Source of the DNA: G965267335 sp965267335
Lineage (GTDB): Bacteria; Bacteroidota; Bacteroidia; Cytophagales; JAAEPT01
DNA: 64,000 bases
Reading direction: 5' to 3'
Assembly (NCBI GenBank): GCA_965267335.1
Contig: OZ253953.1
Span: 2,542,001-2,606,000, forward strand
Position 1 is the stretch's first letter. The number at the start of each line of letters is the position of its first letter. The position numbers and the translations under genes are program-made. The notes beneath the pieces were generated by a model that saw only the letters and a program-made list of their open reading frames with translations, did no database searches and had not been told where the DNA came from. Positions 35,891 through 45,975 of the stretch are shown here, one piece after another.

Positions 35891-37176
35891 ACTATGGGTT
35901 CTGCTTTTAGGGGCCATGTAAACCAAAACTCGGTTCCTTCCTGGCCATCGGAGATGACTCCTACTTCACCACCATTAATTGCAATCAATTTCTTTACAAT
36001 GGCAAGACCTAAACCGGTCGCATCACCTCTTGAGCCTCTTGAAGCAGTCTTGAATGCAACAAAAATCGTTTTGTGAAATTCAGGGGGAATGCCTGGGCCA
36101 TTATCCTTAATAGAAATTCTCAACATTCCTTGTTTTTCGATGCTAGTCGTTATGGTTATTTCAGGGGTATCTTTGTCGCTATATGTTACCGCATTATTCA
36201 GTAGGTTCCTGATAACCTGTTGAAGGTGAATGAGGTGTCCTGTTATGTCGTGGTCTAAGTTATTTGTTGTAATGCTGATCAGCCCTTCATGATTCAATGT
36301 ATTCAATACTTTTTCAACTTCGTCCTTGAGATTGAAGCTATTAATAGTATTGTCAACTCTTCCTGATCGCGAATACTCTAATATACCGTTGATTAGTAAG
36401 TTCATATCTCGTCCTTGTGCCTCGATGAAGCCAAACATTTTTTGCAATCGCTCATCAAAGTCAGGTGAGTATTCCTTGTTTATAATTTCTGAAAATGATA
36501 TTACGGTACGGATGGGGGTTTTTAAATCATGAGAAATGATATATGCGAATTGTTCCAGGTCACTATTGCTCAATTCAAGGCTTCTGTTTTGTTTATCAAT
36601 AATTCGCAGTTGATCTTCATTCTCATCTGCAAGCGTGTAAATCATGACTCCCGAAATTATGAATAGAATTAAGCTATTGCTGATTCTGATTACTTCTAAG
36701 GTATCTGGAGGTAGGGTGAGCAAGGGTAAATTATATTTGCTATAAAGCTCAAGTAAAATCCAAAGTGGGACTGGAGCGAAAACGAAAATCCATTTTTTCC
36801 AACCAATTTCATTTTTGATAAAAAGAATGGGCATTCCAATAAACGGAACCAGAAAATATTGGAAAAAGGAACCAGGTCCGTAGTAAAGTGTCAGTAGGAC
36901 TAAGAGCGAGGGTCCTATTAAAAGGAAGAAGATCTTCGCAGGAAGATAATAACCTTTCTTGTTGAGCACCAGAGGTGTGAACATACAGATACATATGAAC
37001 AATGCGATTACTCTGGAGTGCCATGGAAGGGGTAATAGAAGACTATAAACAACAATAACAAGACTGAGGAGGAAGGCTGAAAAGGAAATGACATTCAGAA
37101 TCCGAGTTCCTTTCTTTGAATGGAGGGCCATATCCGAAGTGATCCCTATATTTCTAACATATCTGAATAAAGTCAT
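35887..37176 (-). CDS. Membrane sensor histidine kinase
   Basis: 429 residues. Six hydrophobic segments occupy residues ~25-180, with no large periplasmic sensor domain. A short coiled coil (IIDKQNRSLELSNSDLEQ) leads to the HisKA domain with phospho-acceptor His216 in YIISHDLKTPIR. The HATPase domain then shows N (LLNNAVTYSD), G1 (DNGPGIPP) and G2 (GLGLAIVKKL) boxes. No response-regulator gene is adjacent, so it is an orphan. Signal unknown. Confidence 0.9.
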   Translation of the reverse strand: MTLFRYVRNIGITSDMALHSKKGTRILNVISFSAFLLSLVIVVYSLLLPLPWHSRVIALFICICMFTPLVLNKKGYYLPAKIFFLLIGPSLLVLLTLYYGPGSFFQYFLVPFIGMPILFIKNEIGWKKWIFVFAPVPLWILLELYSKYNLPLLTLPPDTLEVIRISNSLILFIISGVMIYTLADENEDQLRIIDKQNRSLELSNSDLEQFAYIISHDLKTPIRTVISFSEIINKEYSPDFDERLQKMFGFIEAQGRDMNLLINGILEYSRSGRVDNTINSFNLKDEVEKVLNTLNHEGLISITTNNLDHDITGHLIHLQQVIRNLLNNAVTYSDKDTPEITITTSIEKQGMLRISIKDNGPGIPPEFHKTIFVAFKTASRGSRGDATGLGLAIVKKLIAINGGEVGVISDGQEGTEFWFTWPLKAEPIV

Positions 37177-37256
37177 CTGCTGGTTCGATCTTAACTAAAC
37201 TAATATAATAGAAATAAACGTTTGTCTCCGAGTTTACGGTCATTGCTCGTATTTGA

Positions 37257-37287
37257 TTGTTTTGTTATTGTATTTATCTTATATTTG
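37257..37287 (+). promoter_or_regulatory. Candidate promoter of a small RNA
   Basis: TATATTTG at 37280-37287 matches the TAnnTTTG element, with TTG at 37257-37259 at 20 bases spacing. It is the only good candidate between the divergent kinase gene and the orphan terminator at 37524. Confidence 0.5.
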
Positions 37288-37289
37288 TT

Positions 37290-37560
37290 ATCACTAACCG
37301 AAGGTATTGTACTAAGCCCAAAACTTTGTATATACCATCAACCAGGCTTAGGTACAACATTAGAATAACATCATTAATAATTGTCGCAACTACTTAATGG
37401 TGTTCAGAGGAAGAAATAATCGATCTAAGCAAAAATCTTTTCCGCGCATAAGCAGTATCGCTCCTGCTTGTGCCAACTAGCGTCTTCCATATAATTTTCG
37501 CTATACTGGAAGATCAATAACCGGGTAAACCCTATATCTCATCGGGGTTTACCTTTTTTT
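37290..37560 (+). ncRNA. Candidate stand-alone structured RNA of about 265 nt
   Basis: The stretch from 37177 to 37648 has no protein-coding frame of note. It contains a + strand intrinsic terminator (37524-37560) although no + strand gene ends here; the previous + gene ended at 35890 and the kinase in between is on the other strand. A promoter-like element sits at 37257-37287. Between them are local hairpins: 37307-37318 with 37345-37357 (12 bp, one bulge), AAGCAG/CTGCTT near 37450-37470, and TCTTCCA/TGGAAGA near 37483-37512. Possible identities include 6S RNA or a lineage-specific sRNA; a leader of the TonB receptor gene is less likely because of the terminator and a separate promoter after it. 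Confidence 0.5.
37524..37560 (+). terminator. Intrinsic terminator with no upstream protein gene
   Basis: 9-bp perfect stem (37524-37532 with 37545-37553) followed by seven T. The T run is on the + side only, so it acts on a + strand transcript. Confidence 0.85.
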
Positions 37561-37579
37561 ATATAACTCATTCTGCTGA

Positions 37580-37612
37580 TTGTCTATTCTGCAACTTGAA
37601 TTGTTAGTTTTG
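37580..37612 (+). promoter_or_regulatory. Candidate promoter of the TonB receptor gene
   Basis: TAGTTTTG at 37605-37612 matches TAnnTTTG, with TTG at 37580-37582 about 22 bases upstream. The ATG follows 36 bases later. Confidence 0.5.
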
Positions 37613-37648
37613 CGCAAACATTTATTAGGATAAACTGTTGTTTGAGGT

Positions 37649-40069
37649 ATGATTCGAAGAGCTATTGTTGTGATTAGTATTCTGCTTGGTTACTATGGAG
37701 TTCAGGCACAGGAAAAAGGGGTGATCGAAGGGCGAGTCATAGATGAGACTACCCGAGATGGATTGGCCTATGTGACGGTTGGTATCCAGGGTACATCTGC
37801 AGGAGCAATCACGAATGACTCGGGTTATTTTTCGATTAAGAACGCACCACTGGGATATGTATCCGTTTCAGCCAATTTGGTTGGATATGAGGCCAAAACT
37901 TCACAGGAAGTAATGGTGGCCAAGGATCGCTCTCCTTTTATAACAATAGCCCTCAAGCCTGTAGTCAATGAGCAGGAAGATATTGTATTAGAAGTGGTGA
38001 AAAAGGACTTGATCAGGGAAGATGAGTTTTCTCCGGTATCGTCACAAGACCTGACTGTAACTGAAATTGAAAAGAACCCAGGTGCCAACCGGGATGTTTC
38101 CAGGGTGATTGAATCGTTGCCAGGGGTGGCATCGAGCAGTAGTTTTAGGAACGATATTGTCATTAGAGGAGGTTCACCGGCAGAAAATAGTTTTTATTTG
38201 GATGGAGTAGAAGTACCGGTAATCAATCACTTTCAAACACAAGGAGCATCAGGAGGTCCTGTTGGGATATTGAATGCCAACCTAATCAGTAGCGTGTCTT
38301 TTAAGTCAGGCGCTTTTCCTGCCAACCGGGGTACGGCATTGAGTTCTGTCATTGAATTTAAACAGAAGTATGGAAATGCCGAGAAGTTGAACACCCGCTT
38401 TACCATTGGTTCTTCAGATGTTGGTCTTACCATGGATGGGCCAGCGGGGCCAAAGACAACCTATATATTTTCAGTGCGACAGTCTTATTTACAGTTTCTG
38501 TTCTCGGCCTTGAAACTACCTTTTTTGCCTACTTTCAATGATGCTCAATTCAATGTCAGAAAAGTGTTTGATGATAAAAATGAGCTTCAATTGGTAGGGC
38601 TGGGTGCATTGGATAGGTTTAAACTAAATGAATCGGTAAACGATGGCCTGACAGACCCGGAACAGATCAAATTCAATAATTATACTCTACAGAATATTCC
38701 TGTACAGGAGCAATGGAATTACGCTGTCGGAGCTGTTTGGACACATTACGCGAAGGCATCACAAAGAAGGCTGGTTCTAAGTCGTAATAGCTGGAATAAT
38801 ACATCCATCAAGTATCAGGATAATGATGATAGCTCAGAAGACAATCTGCTGCAAAATTATAAATCACGGGAAGATGAAGTGAAATTACGTTTTGAACAAA
38901 CCGGTGACGTTAAGGGCATGAGTTATATTTTTGGAGGTGGACTTCAATATGCGCATTACATTAATTCCACTTTTCAGCAAATAACAACGGGTTTTGGTCA
39001 GTCGGTCGTTGATTATAATACCACCTTGGATTTTATCAAGTACTCGACTTTCGGACAGTTGAATAAATCATTTCTTTCCGATAAACTAACTGTTGGGGTT
39101 GGACTAAGACTGGATGGAAATAGCTATTCATCATCAATGGCGAATCCCCTTGAGCAGTTGTCACCAAGACTTATTGCTTCCTATAACCTTACAAAGAAGC
39201 TGTCTGTGTCAGCAAGTGTAGCCACCTATTATCAATTACCTGCCTATACAATACTGGGTTTTGGAGATACAACAGGAGTTTTGGTTAATAAGAATAATAA
39301 TGTGAAATACATCAATGCGACTCATTACGTTTCCGGTATCAAATTCAGGCCAGATGAACATACCAAAGTTTCATTGGAAGGTTTTTATAAAGCTTACCGA
39401 AACTACCCCTTTAGTGTTAACGATTCTGTAAGCTTAGCTAATATTGGCTCTGACTTTGGGGTTGTTGGGAATGAAGAAGTAGAAAGTACATCTGAGGGGC
39501 GCGCATATGGTATGGAATTTCTCATACAACGAAGGAGTTATTCTGGCTTGTATGGTATTTTGGCATATACTTGGGTGAGAAGTGAGTTCAAGGATGTTAT
39601 GGGAAAGTATATTCCATCTTCCTGGGATAACCAACACCTGCTGACTTTCACTGGAGGAATTAAATTGAAAAAGAACTGGCAGCTCGGATTGAAGTTTAGG
39701 CTAATTGGAGGAAGGCCTTTTACTCCTTATGACTATGACAGGTCATCACTTATAACGAACTGGAACATTATCAACAGAGGAGTTTTTGATAATTCACAGT
39801 TGAATTCACTACGGCAAAATGTTTATAACCAGTTAGATTTACGGGTTGACAAAACATGGTACAAGGATAAGTACTCTCTTAATTTATATCTGGATATCCA
39901 AAACGTATATAATTATCAGGTCGAAGAGCAGCCAATTCTTACCACCCAAAAGGACGATGACGGGAACAGTATTGTTGATCCATCGGATAGCTCGCGTTAC
40001 CTTCTGGAAGAATTAAAGAATGAAGTTGGACTGTTATTACCAACAATTGGGGTAATTATAGATTTTTAA
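37649..40069 (+). CDS. TonB-dependent outer membrane receptor
   Basis: 806 residues, signal peptide ending YGVQAQ. Residues ~24-110 are a CarboxypepD_reg-like domain (IEGRVIDETTRDGLAYVTVGI...), typical of Bacteroidota receptors. The plug follows (~145-235: NPGANRDVSRVIESLPGV, DIVIRGGSPAENSFYLDGVEVP). The remaining ~570 residues are a beta-barrel ending in an aromatic residue (GVIIDF). It imports a ligand through the outer membrane using TonB energy. No SusD partner follows, so a glycan role is not implied; ligand unknown. Confidence 0.92.
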   Translation: MIRRAIVVISILLGYYGVQAQEKGVIEGRVIDETTRDGLAYVTVGIQGTSAGAITNDSGYFSIKNAPLGYVSVSANLVGYEAKTSQEVMVAKDRSPFITIALKPVVNEQEDIVLEVVKKDLIREDEFSPVSSQDLTVTEIEKNPGANRDVSRVIESLPGVASSSSFRNDIVIRGGSPAENSFYLDGVEVPVINHFQTQGASGGPVGILNANLISSVSFKSGAFPANRGTALSSVIEFKQKYGNAEKLNTRFTIGSSDVGLTMDGPAGPKTTYIFSVRQSYLQFLFSALKLPFLPTFNDAQFNVRKVFDDKNELQLVGLGALDRFKLNESVNDGLTDPEQIKFNNYTLQNIPVQEQWNYAVGAVWTHYAKASQRRLVLSRNSWNNTSIKYQDNDDSSEDNLLQNYKSREDEVKLRFEQTGDVKGMSYIFGGGLQYAHYINSTFQQITTGFGQSVVDYNTTLDFIKYSTFGQLNKSFLSDKLTVGVGLRLDGNSYSSSMANPLEQLSPRLIASYNLTKKLSVSASVATYYQLPAYTILGFGDTTGVLVNKNNNVKYINATHYVSGIKFRPDEHTKVSLEGFYKAYRNYPFSVNDSVSLANIGSDFGVVGNEEVESTSEGRAYGMEFLIQRRSYSGLYGILAYTWVRSEFKDVMGKYIPSSWDNQHLLTFTGGIKLKKNWQLGLKFRLIGGRPFTPYDYDRSSLITNWNIINRGVFDNSQLNSLRQNVYNQLDLRVDKTWYKDKYSLNLYLDIQNVYNYQVEEQPILTTQKDDDGNSIVDPSDSSRYLLEELKNEVGLLLPTIGVIIDF

Positions 40070-40170
40070 TTCAGGTTCAAACATGGAGTCATTTATTGAT
40101 ACGCATTTTGTTTGTGGTTTTGATATAAAGTGCATATTTGCATTGATCAATACAGGTTATTTTGATCTCA

Positions 40171-42888
40171 ATGAAGTCTACTTTTTCACATTCACTAGAC
40201 ATACCCCAGGTTTTGGAAAAACTTGGGAGTTCCGGGAAGGGTCTGTCCCACGATGAGGCTAAGACCAGATTAAATCAGTTTGGTCCTAACAGTCTTAAAG
40301 GAGATAAAAAGCGTAGAGGAGTCTTACTTTTCCTGAACCAGTTTCATAGTTTTTTTATTTACCTTTTGTTCGCAGCAGTTGTAATTTCATTCGCGTTGGA
40401 TAATGAAGTAGATGGTTATCTTATTCTGGCGATAATTCTTATTAATGCTACCATCGGTTTCGTTCAGGAATATCGTGCTGAAAAGTCAATAGAGTCCCTG
40501 AAAAGTATGATAGTAGCACATGCCAATGTATTCAGGGACGGGGTTCTACAGAAGATTGACTCAAGATTGCTTGTACCGGGTGATGTGATTTCCTTAGAAG
40601 AAGGAGAGCAGATTCCAGCGGATGCGCGCATTATTGAGGCATCAAATATCAGAACTATGGAGTCTTCGCTTACAGGTGAGTCCTTACCAGTAAGTAAAGA
40701 CATTTTTAAAGTGCCTCTTGCTGCTTCAGTTGCAGATAGAAAGAATATGCTATGGAAAGGGACATTCGTAGCCGGAGGAAAAGGTTTGGCAGTTGTAACA
40801 GAAACAGGTACCAGTACTCAAATAGGTCAGGTTGCTACTTCATTAAGAGATATAGACGAAAAACCAGGTTTACTGAATAAGAGGGTAGACAGGCTTGCTT
40901 TGCAACTAGGTATTTTTGCAACTATTGGTGCTGCGCTAACTTTTGTTGTTGGGTACTTTGTTCGGGGGTTTGAATTTACCGAAGTTTTCTTGTTTACCAT
41001 TGCATCACTTGTGGCCGCTATACCGGAGGGTTTGCCGGCAGTAATAGCTATTGTACTTTCAATAGGCGCTCACCGTATGGCCCGGAATAATGCCATCGTC
41101 AGGAAACTTTCCGCAACAGAAACGCTGGGCCATGCTACTATAATTGCTACAGACAAAACCGGAACATTGACACAGAATACTATGACCGTTGAACGAATCG
41201 TACTTTCTGATAATACAAGGGTTGATGTTTCGGGAAACGGATGGGACACAGAAGGCGAGTTCACTTTGGGTAATAAAAAGGCTATACCAGGTGAATATGA
41301 ATTGCTTGATGACCTTCTTACGATTAGTGCGGTTTGCAATAATGCTGATGTCACTAAGGTTGCGGAAACAGGTGAGTACAAAGTACTTGGTGATCCGACA
41401 GAGGTTGCCTTAGTGGTACTTGCAAAGAAAGGGAATAAGACAAAAGAAGAGATTCTTAAAAATGCCTTAACCTACAAAGACTTTGCTTTCAACAAAGACC
41501 TTCGATTTAGAGGTGCCTTGTTGGAGACTAGCAAGACAAAAAGGTTTTATCTTTTTGGAGCCCCGGAATCACTACTCAGCAAATGCTCCGAAGTTCCCGG
41601 AAAAGACGGACATAACGTGCTGACAATTGATGAAAGAAGAAAAATTGAAAAGAATATAACCGACCTAAGTAAGCAGGGATTGAGAGTACTGGCATTTGCT
41701 TATGCATCTGAGTTTCCTGAGAATATTACGAAGCTCGAGGATGTTGAACTGCAAAACCTTAAGTGGGTTGGTTTGGTGGGTATGAAGGATCCGGCTCGTC
41801 AGGAGGTAGAAAGTTCAATTGCCCTAGCCAAATCCGCTGGTATCAGAGTTATGATGAAAACAGGCGATCACAAAGAAACGGCTATTGCTATTGCGAAGGA
41901 GGTTGGTATCCTTGATGGAAAAAAGTCGAACGGTTTTCCGTTGGCAGTGACAGGCCCAGAACTTGAAGCCATGAGTGAAACGCAGTTCAAGGAAACAATT
42001 GAGAATGTATCCGTCTTTGCGAGGTTAACACCGCGGCTGAAACTAAGGATAATTTCGCATTTGCAGGATCACGGAGAGATCGTGGCTATGACTGGTGATG
42101 GTGTTAATGATGCACCAGCTCTTAAGAAGGCTGATATTGGTGTTTCTATGGGGATTACAGGAACAGATGTTGCCCGCGCATCCAGTGAAATGGTCCTTTC
42201 TGATGACAATTTCTCAACGATCGTACGGGCTGTAAAAGAAGGTAGAATAGTATTCAGAAATATTCGCCAGGTCACATATTTCTTATTAACAACCAACTTT
42301 GCAGAAAGCATTACTATTCTGACAGCTTTACTAATTGGTTTCGCTTTACCTTTGCTTCCGGTTCAGGTGCTATGGCTCAATCTGATTACCGATGGCCTGG
42401 TAGTGTTGGCTCTGGCAGCAGAACCTGACCATTTTGAAATCCTATTAGAAAAGCCAACCAAAAGAAACATTGGAATTCTTAGCAAAGAGGTAGTGCCCTT
42501 CTTTATTATCATGGTTATAGGTATGACGATTACTACTTTGTGGGTATTTCAGTTATATGAAGTAGAGAGTTTGGAAAAGGCAAGAACAGGTGCGTTCACA
42601 GTATTGGCCATTTCTCAGTTGTTTAATGTTCTGAATATGCGGTCCCTGAAGTACTCGGTATTCAAAATCGGATTGTTCAGTAATAAGTATATTTGGTACG
42701 CGATTTTCATGTCATTTATTCCGCTTCCAATACTGTTTTATGTGCCTTTTTTGAGTGAAATCTTCTCCTTTGTACCGTTAAGTCTTCAGGAGTTCTTATT
42801 TCTTACACTGGTTTCTTCTCTGATTCTGTGGTTAGGCGAAGGGTTCAAATTAATGAAGTCAAGACTCAATAATGATCCCGGAAGCTGA
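40171..42888 (+). CDS. Cation-translocating P-type ATPase (type II, Ca2+/Na+-like)
   Basis: 905 residues from the ATG at 40171; a TTG three codons upstream is possible. Order: cation ATPase N-domain, TGES loop (SLTGESLPVS), M4 motif IPEGLPAVIAIVL, phosphorylation site DKTGTLTQNTMTVE with Asp328, KGAPE-equivalent FGAPES, MKTGDH, GDGVNDAPALKKADIG, and C-terminal helices with NLITDGLVVLALAAEP. The PEGLP and N-L-I-T-D-G motifs fit type II pumps (PMCA/SERCA-like Ca2+, or related Na+). It moves the cation out of the cytoplasm at the expense of ATP. Ion not certain. Confidence 0.92.
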   Translation: MKSTFSHSLDIPQVLEKLGSSGKGLSHDEAKTRLNQFGPNSLKGDKKRRGVLLFLNQFHSFFIYLLFAAVVISFALDNEVDGYLILAIILINATIGFVQEYRAEKSIESLKSMIVAHANVFRDGVLQKIDSRLLVPGDVISLEEGEQIPADARIIEASNIRTMESSLTGESLPVSKDIFKVPLAASVADRKNMLWKGTFVAGGKGLAVVTETGTSTQIGQVATSLRDIDEKPGLLNKRVDRLALQLGIFATIGAALTFVVGYFVRGFEFTEVFLFTIASLVAAIPEGLPAVIAIVLSIGAHRMARNNAIVRKLSATETLGHATIIATDKTGTLTQNTMTVERIVLSDNTRVDVSGNGWDTEGEFTLGNKKAIPGEYELLDDLLTISAVCNNADVTKVAETGEYKVLGDPTEVALVVLAKKGNKTKEEILKNALTYKDFAFNKDLRFRGALLETSKTKRFYLFGAPESLLSKCSEVPGKDGHNVLTIDERRKIEKNITDLSKQGLRVLAFAYASEFPENITKLEDVELQNLKWVGLVGMKDPARQEVESSIALAKSAGIRVMMKTGDHKETAIAIAKEVGILDGKKSNGFPLAVTGPELEAMSETQFKETIENVSVFARLTPRLKLRIISHLQDHGEIVAMTGDGVNDAPALKKADIGVSMGITGTDVARASSEMVLSDDNFSTIVRAVKEGRIVFRNIRQVTYFLLTTNFAESITILTALLIGFALPLLPVQVLWLNLITDGLVVLALAAEPDHFEILLEKPTKRNIGILSKEVVPFFIIMVIGMTITTLWVFQLYEVESLEKARTGAFTVLAISQLFNVLNMRSLKYSVFKIGLFSNKYIWYAIFMSFIPLPILFYVPFLSEIFSFVPLSLQEFLFLTLVSSLILWLGEGFKLMKSRLNNDPGS

Positions 42889-42950
42889 CATCAGTGTTTT
42901 AACAATCAGACCTGTGATCTTTAGCCGGGCCATATCTTTTGGATGAGCTG

Positions 42951-43355
42951 CTATCTTTCTTTATAGAAGTCTCTTATGAGAGCTTTAGTTTGATTTAGTG
43001 TCATACTATCCGCAGTATTTACCGAAATAAGTTTATCTCCAATCTCAGGGTGATTTTCGAGTTCCTTTTTAAACTCTGTCTTGGCTTCCGCAGGTCCGAA
43101 TACAACCAATTGATCTATATCCTTCAGGCTATTAATAATTTCAAGGAAGAAATCTTTCAATTGATGTTTTGACCTCTCCAATAATTTGCTCTCAGAAATT
43201 GCATCCTGTGGCTTGTGCTTTTGGGAAGCCCCATACCCTCCGTGAGGGTGGAAGTGTTCAACACTTGATTCTATAGTTGAAAAATATTCCTTGCCATCCT
43301 TATCAATTTTGAGTAGATAAGCAATGTCTGAGTCGATCCATATTCCTGTTTTCAT
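42951..43355 (-). CDS. Conserved small protein, eRF1/host-attachment-like
   Basis: 134 residues from ATG 43355. It starts MKTGIWIDSDIAYLLKID, then a His/Gly-rich loop (HFHPHGGYG) and a segment LVVFGPAEAKTEFKKELE followed by G-x-K-L-I-S-V-N-T-A-D. The last segments resemble the domain of bacterial eRF1-like or Rtt/attachment proteins (compare I-F-G-P-x-x-x-K-x-x-L). The assignment is tentative. It lies between a P-type ATPase and PEP synthase and faces away from the latter. Confidence 0.5.
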   Translation of the reverse strand: MKTGIWIDSDIAYLLKIDKDGKEYFSTIESSVEHFHPHGGYGASQKHKPQDAISESKLLERSKHQLKDFFLEIINSLKDIDQLVVFGPAEAKTEFKKELENHPEIGDKLISVNTADSMTLNQTKALIRDFYKER

Positions 43356-43550
43356 TGTCATAGTATTTCAAGTTTAAGCTAAATTACCAATTGGCTGAAC
43401 GCTCAACACTGACTAGTGACATGTTCTTTCGTGATTTAAGTCAGTCACAAGAAGTTAATGGATTATAAAGAGATGACAAAGCTCATTTTTTCATTGAACC
43501 TTCGATACTACTTTCGTTTATCGATTAATCATTTTAAATAAACTGCTGTT

Positions 43551-45968
43551 ATGAACTCCAATATCAAACTCTTTAAAGAAATCAGAATAGAGGATATCCC
43601 TGAAGTAGGTGGGAAAAATGCTTCGTTGGGTGAAATGTTTCAACAATTATCAGGGAAAGGAATAAGCGTTCCGGATGGTTTTGCTACCACCTCCAGTGGA
43701 TATTGGACTTTTCTTGACCAGAATAAATTGCGTGCCCCATTAACCGCTACATTAAATTCTCTGGATACCGAAGATTTTTCCAATCTATCAGAGGTTGGTA
43801 GCAAGGCCCGGGCCTTGATAATGCATGCTGAGTTTTCTGCGGAAATTGAAGAGCAGATAAAAAAAGGGTATGAATACCTCGTGACTCAATATGGAGATGA
43901 TATTTCTCTCGCTGCAAGAAGTAGTGCCACAGCAGAAGACCTCCCCAATGCCAGTTTTGCTGGTCAGCAAGAGACTTTTCTCAACGTCAAGGGACTGGAT
44001 GAGCTATATCATGCTTGCCACCGTTGCTATGCCTCTTTATTTACGGATAGGGCAATTAAGTACAGACATGATAATGGATTTGAGCATATGAAAGTTGCTC
44101 TTTCTGTTGGTGTGCAGGTCATGGTTCGTTCCGATAAGGCTTCATCAGGAGTATTGTTCACATTAGAGCCAGATACAGGTTTTAGAGATATTATTTTGGT
44201 ATCAGGTGCCTGGGGACTGGGTGAGAATGTGGTACAGGGTAGTGTTAACGTAGACGAGTTTTACGTTTTTAAGCCAACCTTGAAAGATGGTTTAAAGCAA
44301 CCGATCGTATCAAGGAAATTGGGTTCGAAGGAATTAACAATGATCTATGCTGAAGAAGTAAAAGATTCAAGGCCTGAAAGCAAAATTAAAAATATTGAAA
44401 CACCACTTGAGTTACAGGAGAAGTATATCCTGAAGGATGAAGAGGTTATTACATTAGCAAAGTGGGGAGCAGCTATAGAGGAACACTATGGGCGACCAAT
44501 GGATATTGAATGGGCAAAGGATGGGGTGTCAGGTGATCTTTTTATTGTTCAGGCCCGCCCCGAAACCGTATTTAGTAGTAGAAAGAATGAAAATACTATT
44601 AAGTCCTTCAAACTAAAAGAAAAGGGAACTGCCCTATGTAGAGGAATCGGCCTTGGTAATAAGATAACTTCAGGAATAGCAAGGGTTATTCATTCACCGG
44701 ATGAAGCCCATAGACTAAAGAAAGGAGAGGTGTTGGTAACAGGAAAGACTAACCCGGACTGGGATCCGATTCTGAAGAAGGCAGCAGCCATCGTCACAGA
44801 TCAGGGGGGAAGGACGAGTCATGCCGCCATTGTTGCGCGTGAAGTGGGTGCTGTAGCCATTGTTGGAGCCATTGATGCAACGGATAGTATCACAGATGGA
44901 CAAGAGGTAACTGTTTGTTGTTCGGATCATGATAGCGGTGTGGTTTATGATGGTAAACTGGAATGGTTTGAAGAAGACATAGATATTGAAGGTTTGGGCA
45001 ACACAAAAACAGAGGTGAAATATATACTCAGTGACCCTGAACAGGCTTTTAGGCTCGCCTCATTTCCAAATCAGGGTATTGGTTTAATGAGACTTGAGTT
45101 TGTGATTAACAATTCCATCCAGATTCATCCTTTGGCTCTCAAACAATTTGATCAACTGAAGAGTAATGAGACCAAGGAGAGGATAGAACAGCTCACGCAT
45201 CACTATAATGACAAAACCGAATACTTCATTCACAAACTTGCAGAGGCTGTTGCCATGATAGCATCAGCTTTTTATCCGAAGGAAGTCATTGTACGAATGA
45301 GTGATTTTAAGTCGAACGAATACGCAAATCTAATAGGGGGTGATGAGTTTGAGCCCAAAGAAGAGAATCCAATGATAGGATGGAGGGGAGCGTCCCGGTA
45401 CTATCATATCGGTTACAAGGAAGGTTTCGAGATGGAATGTCAGGCAATGAAGATGGTTCGTGAGGACATGGGGTTGAAGAACGTGAAGTTGATGATTCCT
45501 TTCTGCCGGACTGAGGTCGAAGCAGAGAGGGTACTTGATGTCATGAAGAGTTCAGGATTGGAAAGAGGGCTAAATGGACTTGAAATATATATGATGGCCG
45601 AGATACCCAGTAATATTATTTTGGCGGATGATTTTGCAAAACATTTTGATGGGTTTTCAATAGGTTCTAACGACCTGACTCAGCTTACTCTAGGAGTTGA
45701 CAGGGATTCTGAATTGTTGAGTGAAAATTTTGATGCCAGAGATAAAGCTGTGAGAAAACTAATTTCAATGGTGATTGAAACGGCTCATAATCATGGTTTG
45801 AAAATAGGGTTATGCGGGCAGGTGGCTAGTGATTTTCCTGAGTTCGCACAATTTCTGGTCGAACAGGATATCGATAGCGTTTCGTTTAACCCGGATGCAT
45901 TAGTCAATGGACATAGGAATATTCAGATAGCAGAGTCCTCTACAAAAAAAGAGACGTCAATGGTATAA
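43551..45968 (+). CDS. ppsA: Phosphoenolpyruvate synthase (pyruvate, water dikinase)
   Basis: 805 residues, full length. It converts pyruvate and ATP to phosphoenolpyruvate, AMP and phosphate in gluconeogenesis. Order: ATP-grasp domain (EVGGKNASLGEM, LAARSSATAEDLPNASFAGQQETFLNV), swivel domain with phospho-acceptor His424 in GGRTSHAAIVARE, and the C-terminal PEP-binding barrel (GLMRLEF, RMSDFKSNEY, GSNDLTQLTLGVDRDS, GLCGQVASD with the catalytic Cys). Convergent with the ROK kinase gene (7-base gap). The start ATG at 43551 gives the standard N-terminus. Confidence 0.95.
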   Translation: MNSNIKLFKEIRIEDIPEVGGKNASLGEMFQQLSGKGISVPDGFATTSSGYWTFLDQNKLRAPLTATLNSLDTEDFSNLSEVGSKARALIMHAEFSAEIEEQIKKGYEYLVTQYGDDISLAARSSATAEDLPNASFAGQQETFLNVKGLDELYHACHRCYASLFTDRAIKYRHDNGFEHMKVALSVGVQVMVRSDKASSGVLFTLEPDTGFRDIILVSGAWGLGENVVQGSVNVDEFYVFKPTLKDGLKQPIVSRKLGSKELTMIYAEEVKDSRPESKIKNIETPLELQEKYILKDEEVITLAKWGAAIEEHYGRPMDIEWAKDGVSGDLFIVQARPETVFSSRKNENTIKSFKLKEKGTALCRGIGLGNKITSGIARVIHSPDEAHRLKKGEVLVTGKTNPDWDPILKKAAAIVTDQGGRTSHAAIVAREVGAVAIVGAIDATDSITDGQEVTVCCSDHDSGVVYDGKLEWFEEDIDIEGLGNTKTEVKYILSDPEQAFRLASFPNQGIGLMRLEFVINNSIQIHPLALKQFDQLKSNETKERIEQLTHHYNDKTEYFIHKLAEAVAMIASAFYPKEVIVRMSDFKSNEYANLIGGDEFEPKEENPMIGWRGASRYYHIGYKEGFEMECQAMKMVREDMGLKNVKLMIPFCRTEVEAERVLDVMKSSGLERGLNGLEIYMMAEIPSNIILADDFAKHFDGFSIGSNDLTQLTLGVDRDSELLSENFDARDKAVRKLISMVIETAHNHGLKIGLCGQVASDFPEFAQFLVEQDIDSVSFNPDALVNGHRNIQIAESSTKKETSMV

Positions 45969-45975
45969 TCATTGT

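Noticed and set aside
37290..37560. RNase P RNA, tmRNA or SRP RNA as identity for the candidate RNA
   Set aside because: None of the conserved core sequences that mark these RNAs could be found in the segment. 6S RNA remains possible but cannot be shown by eye.
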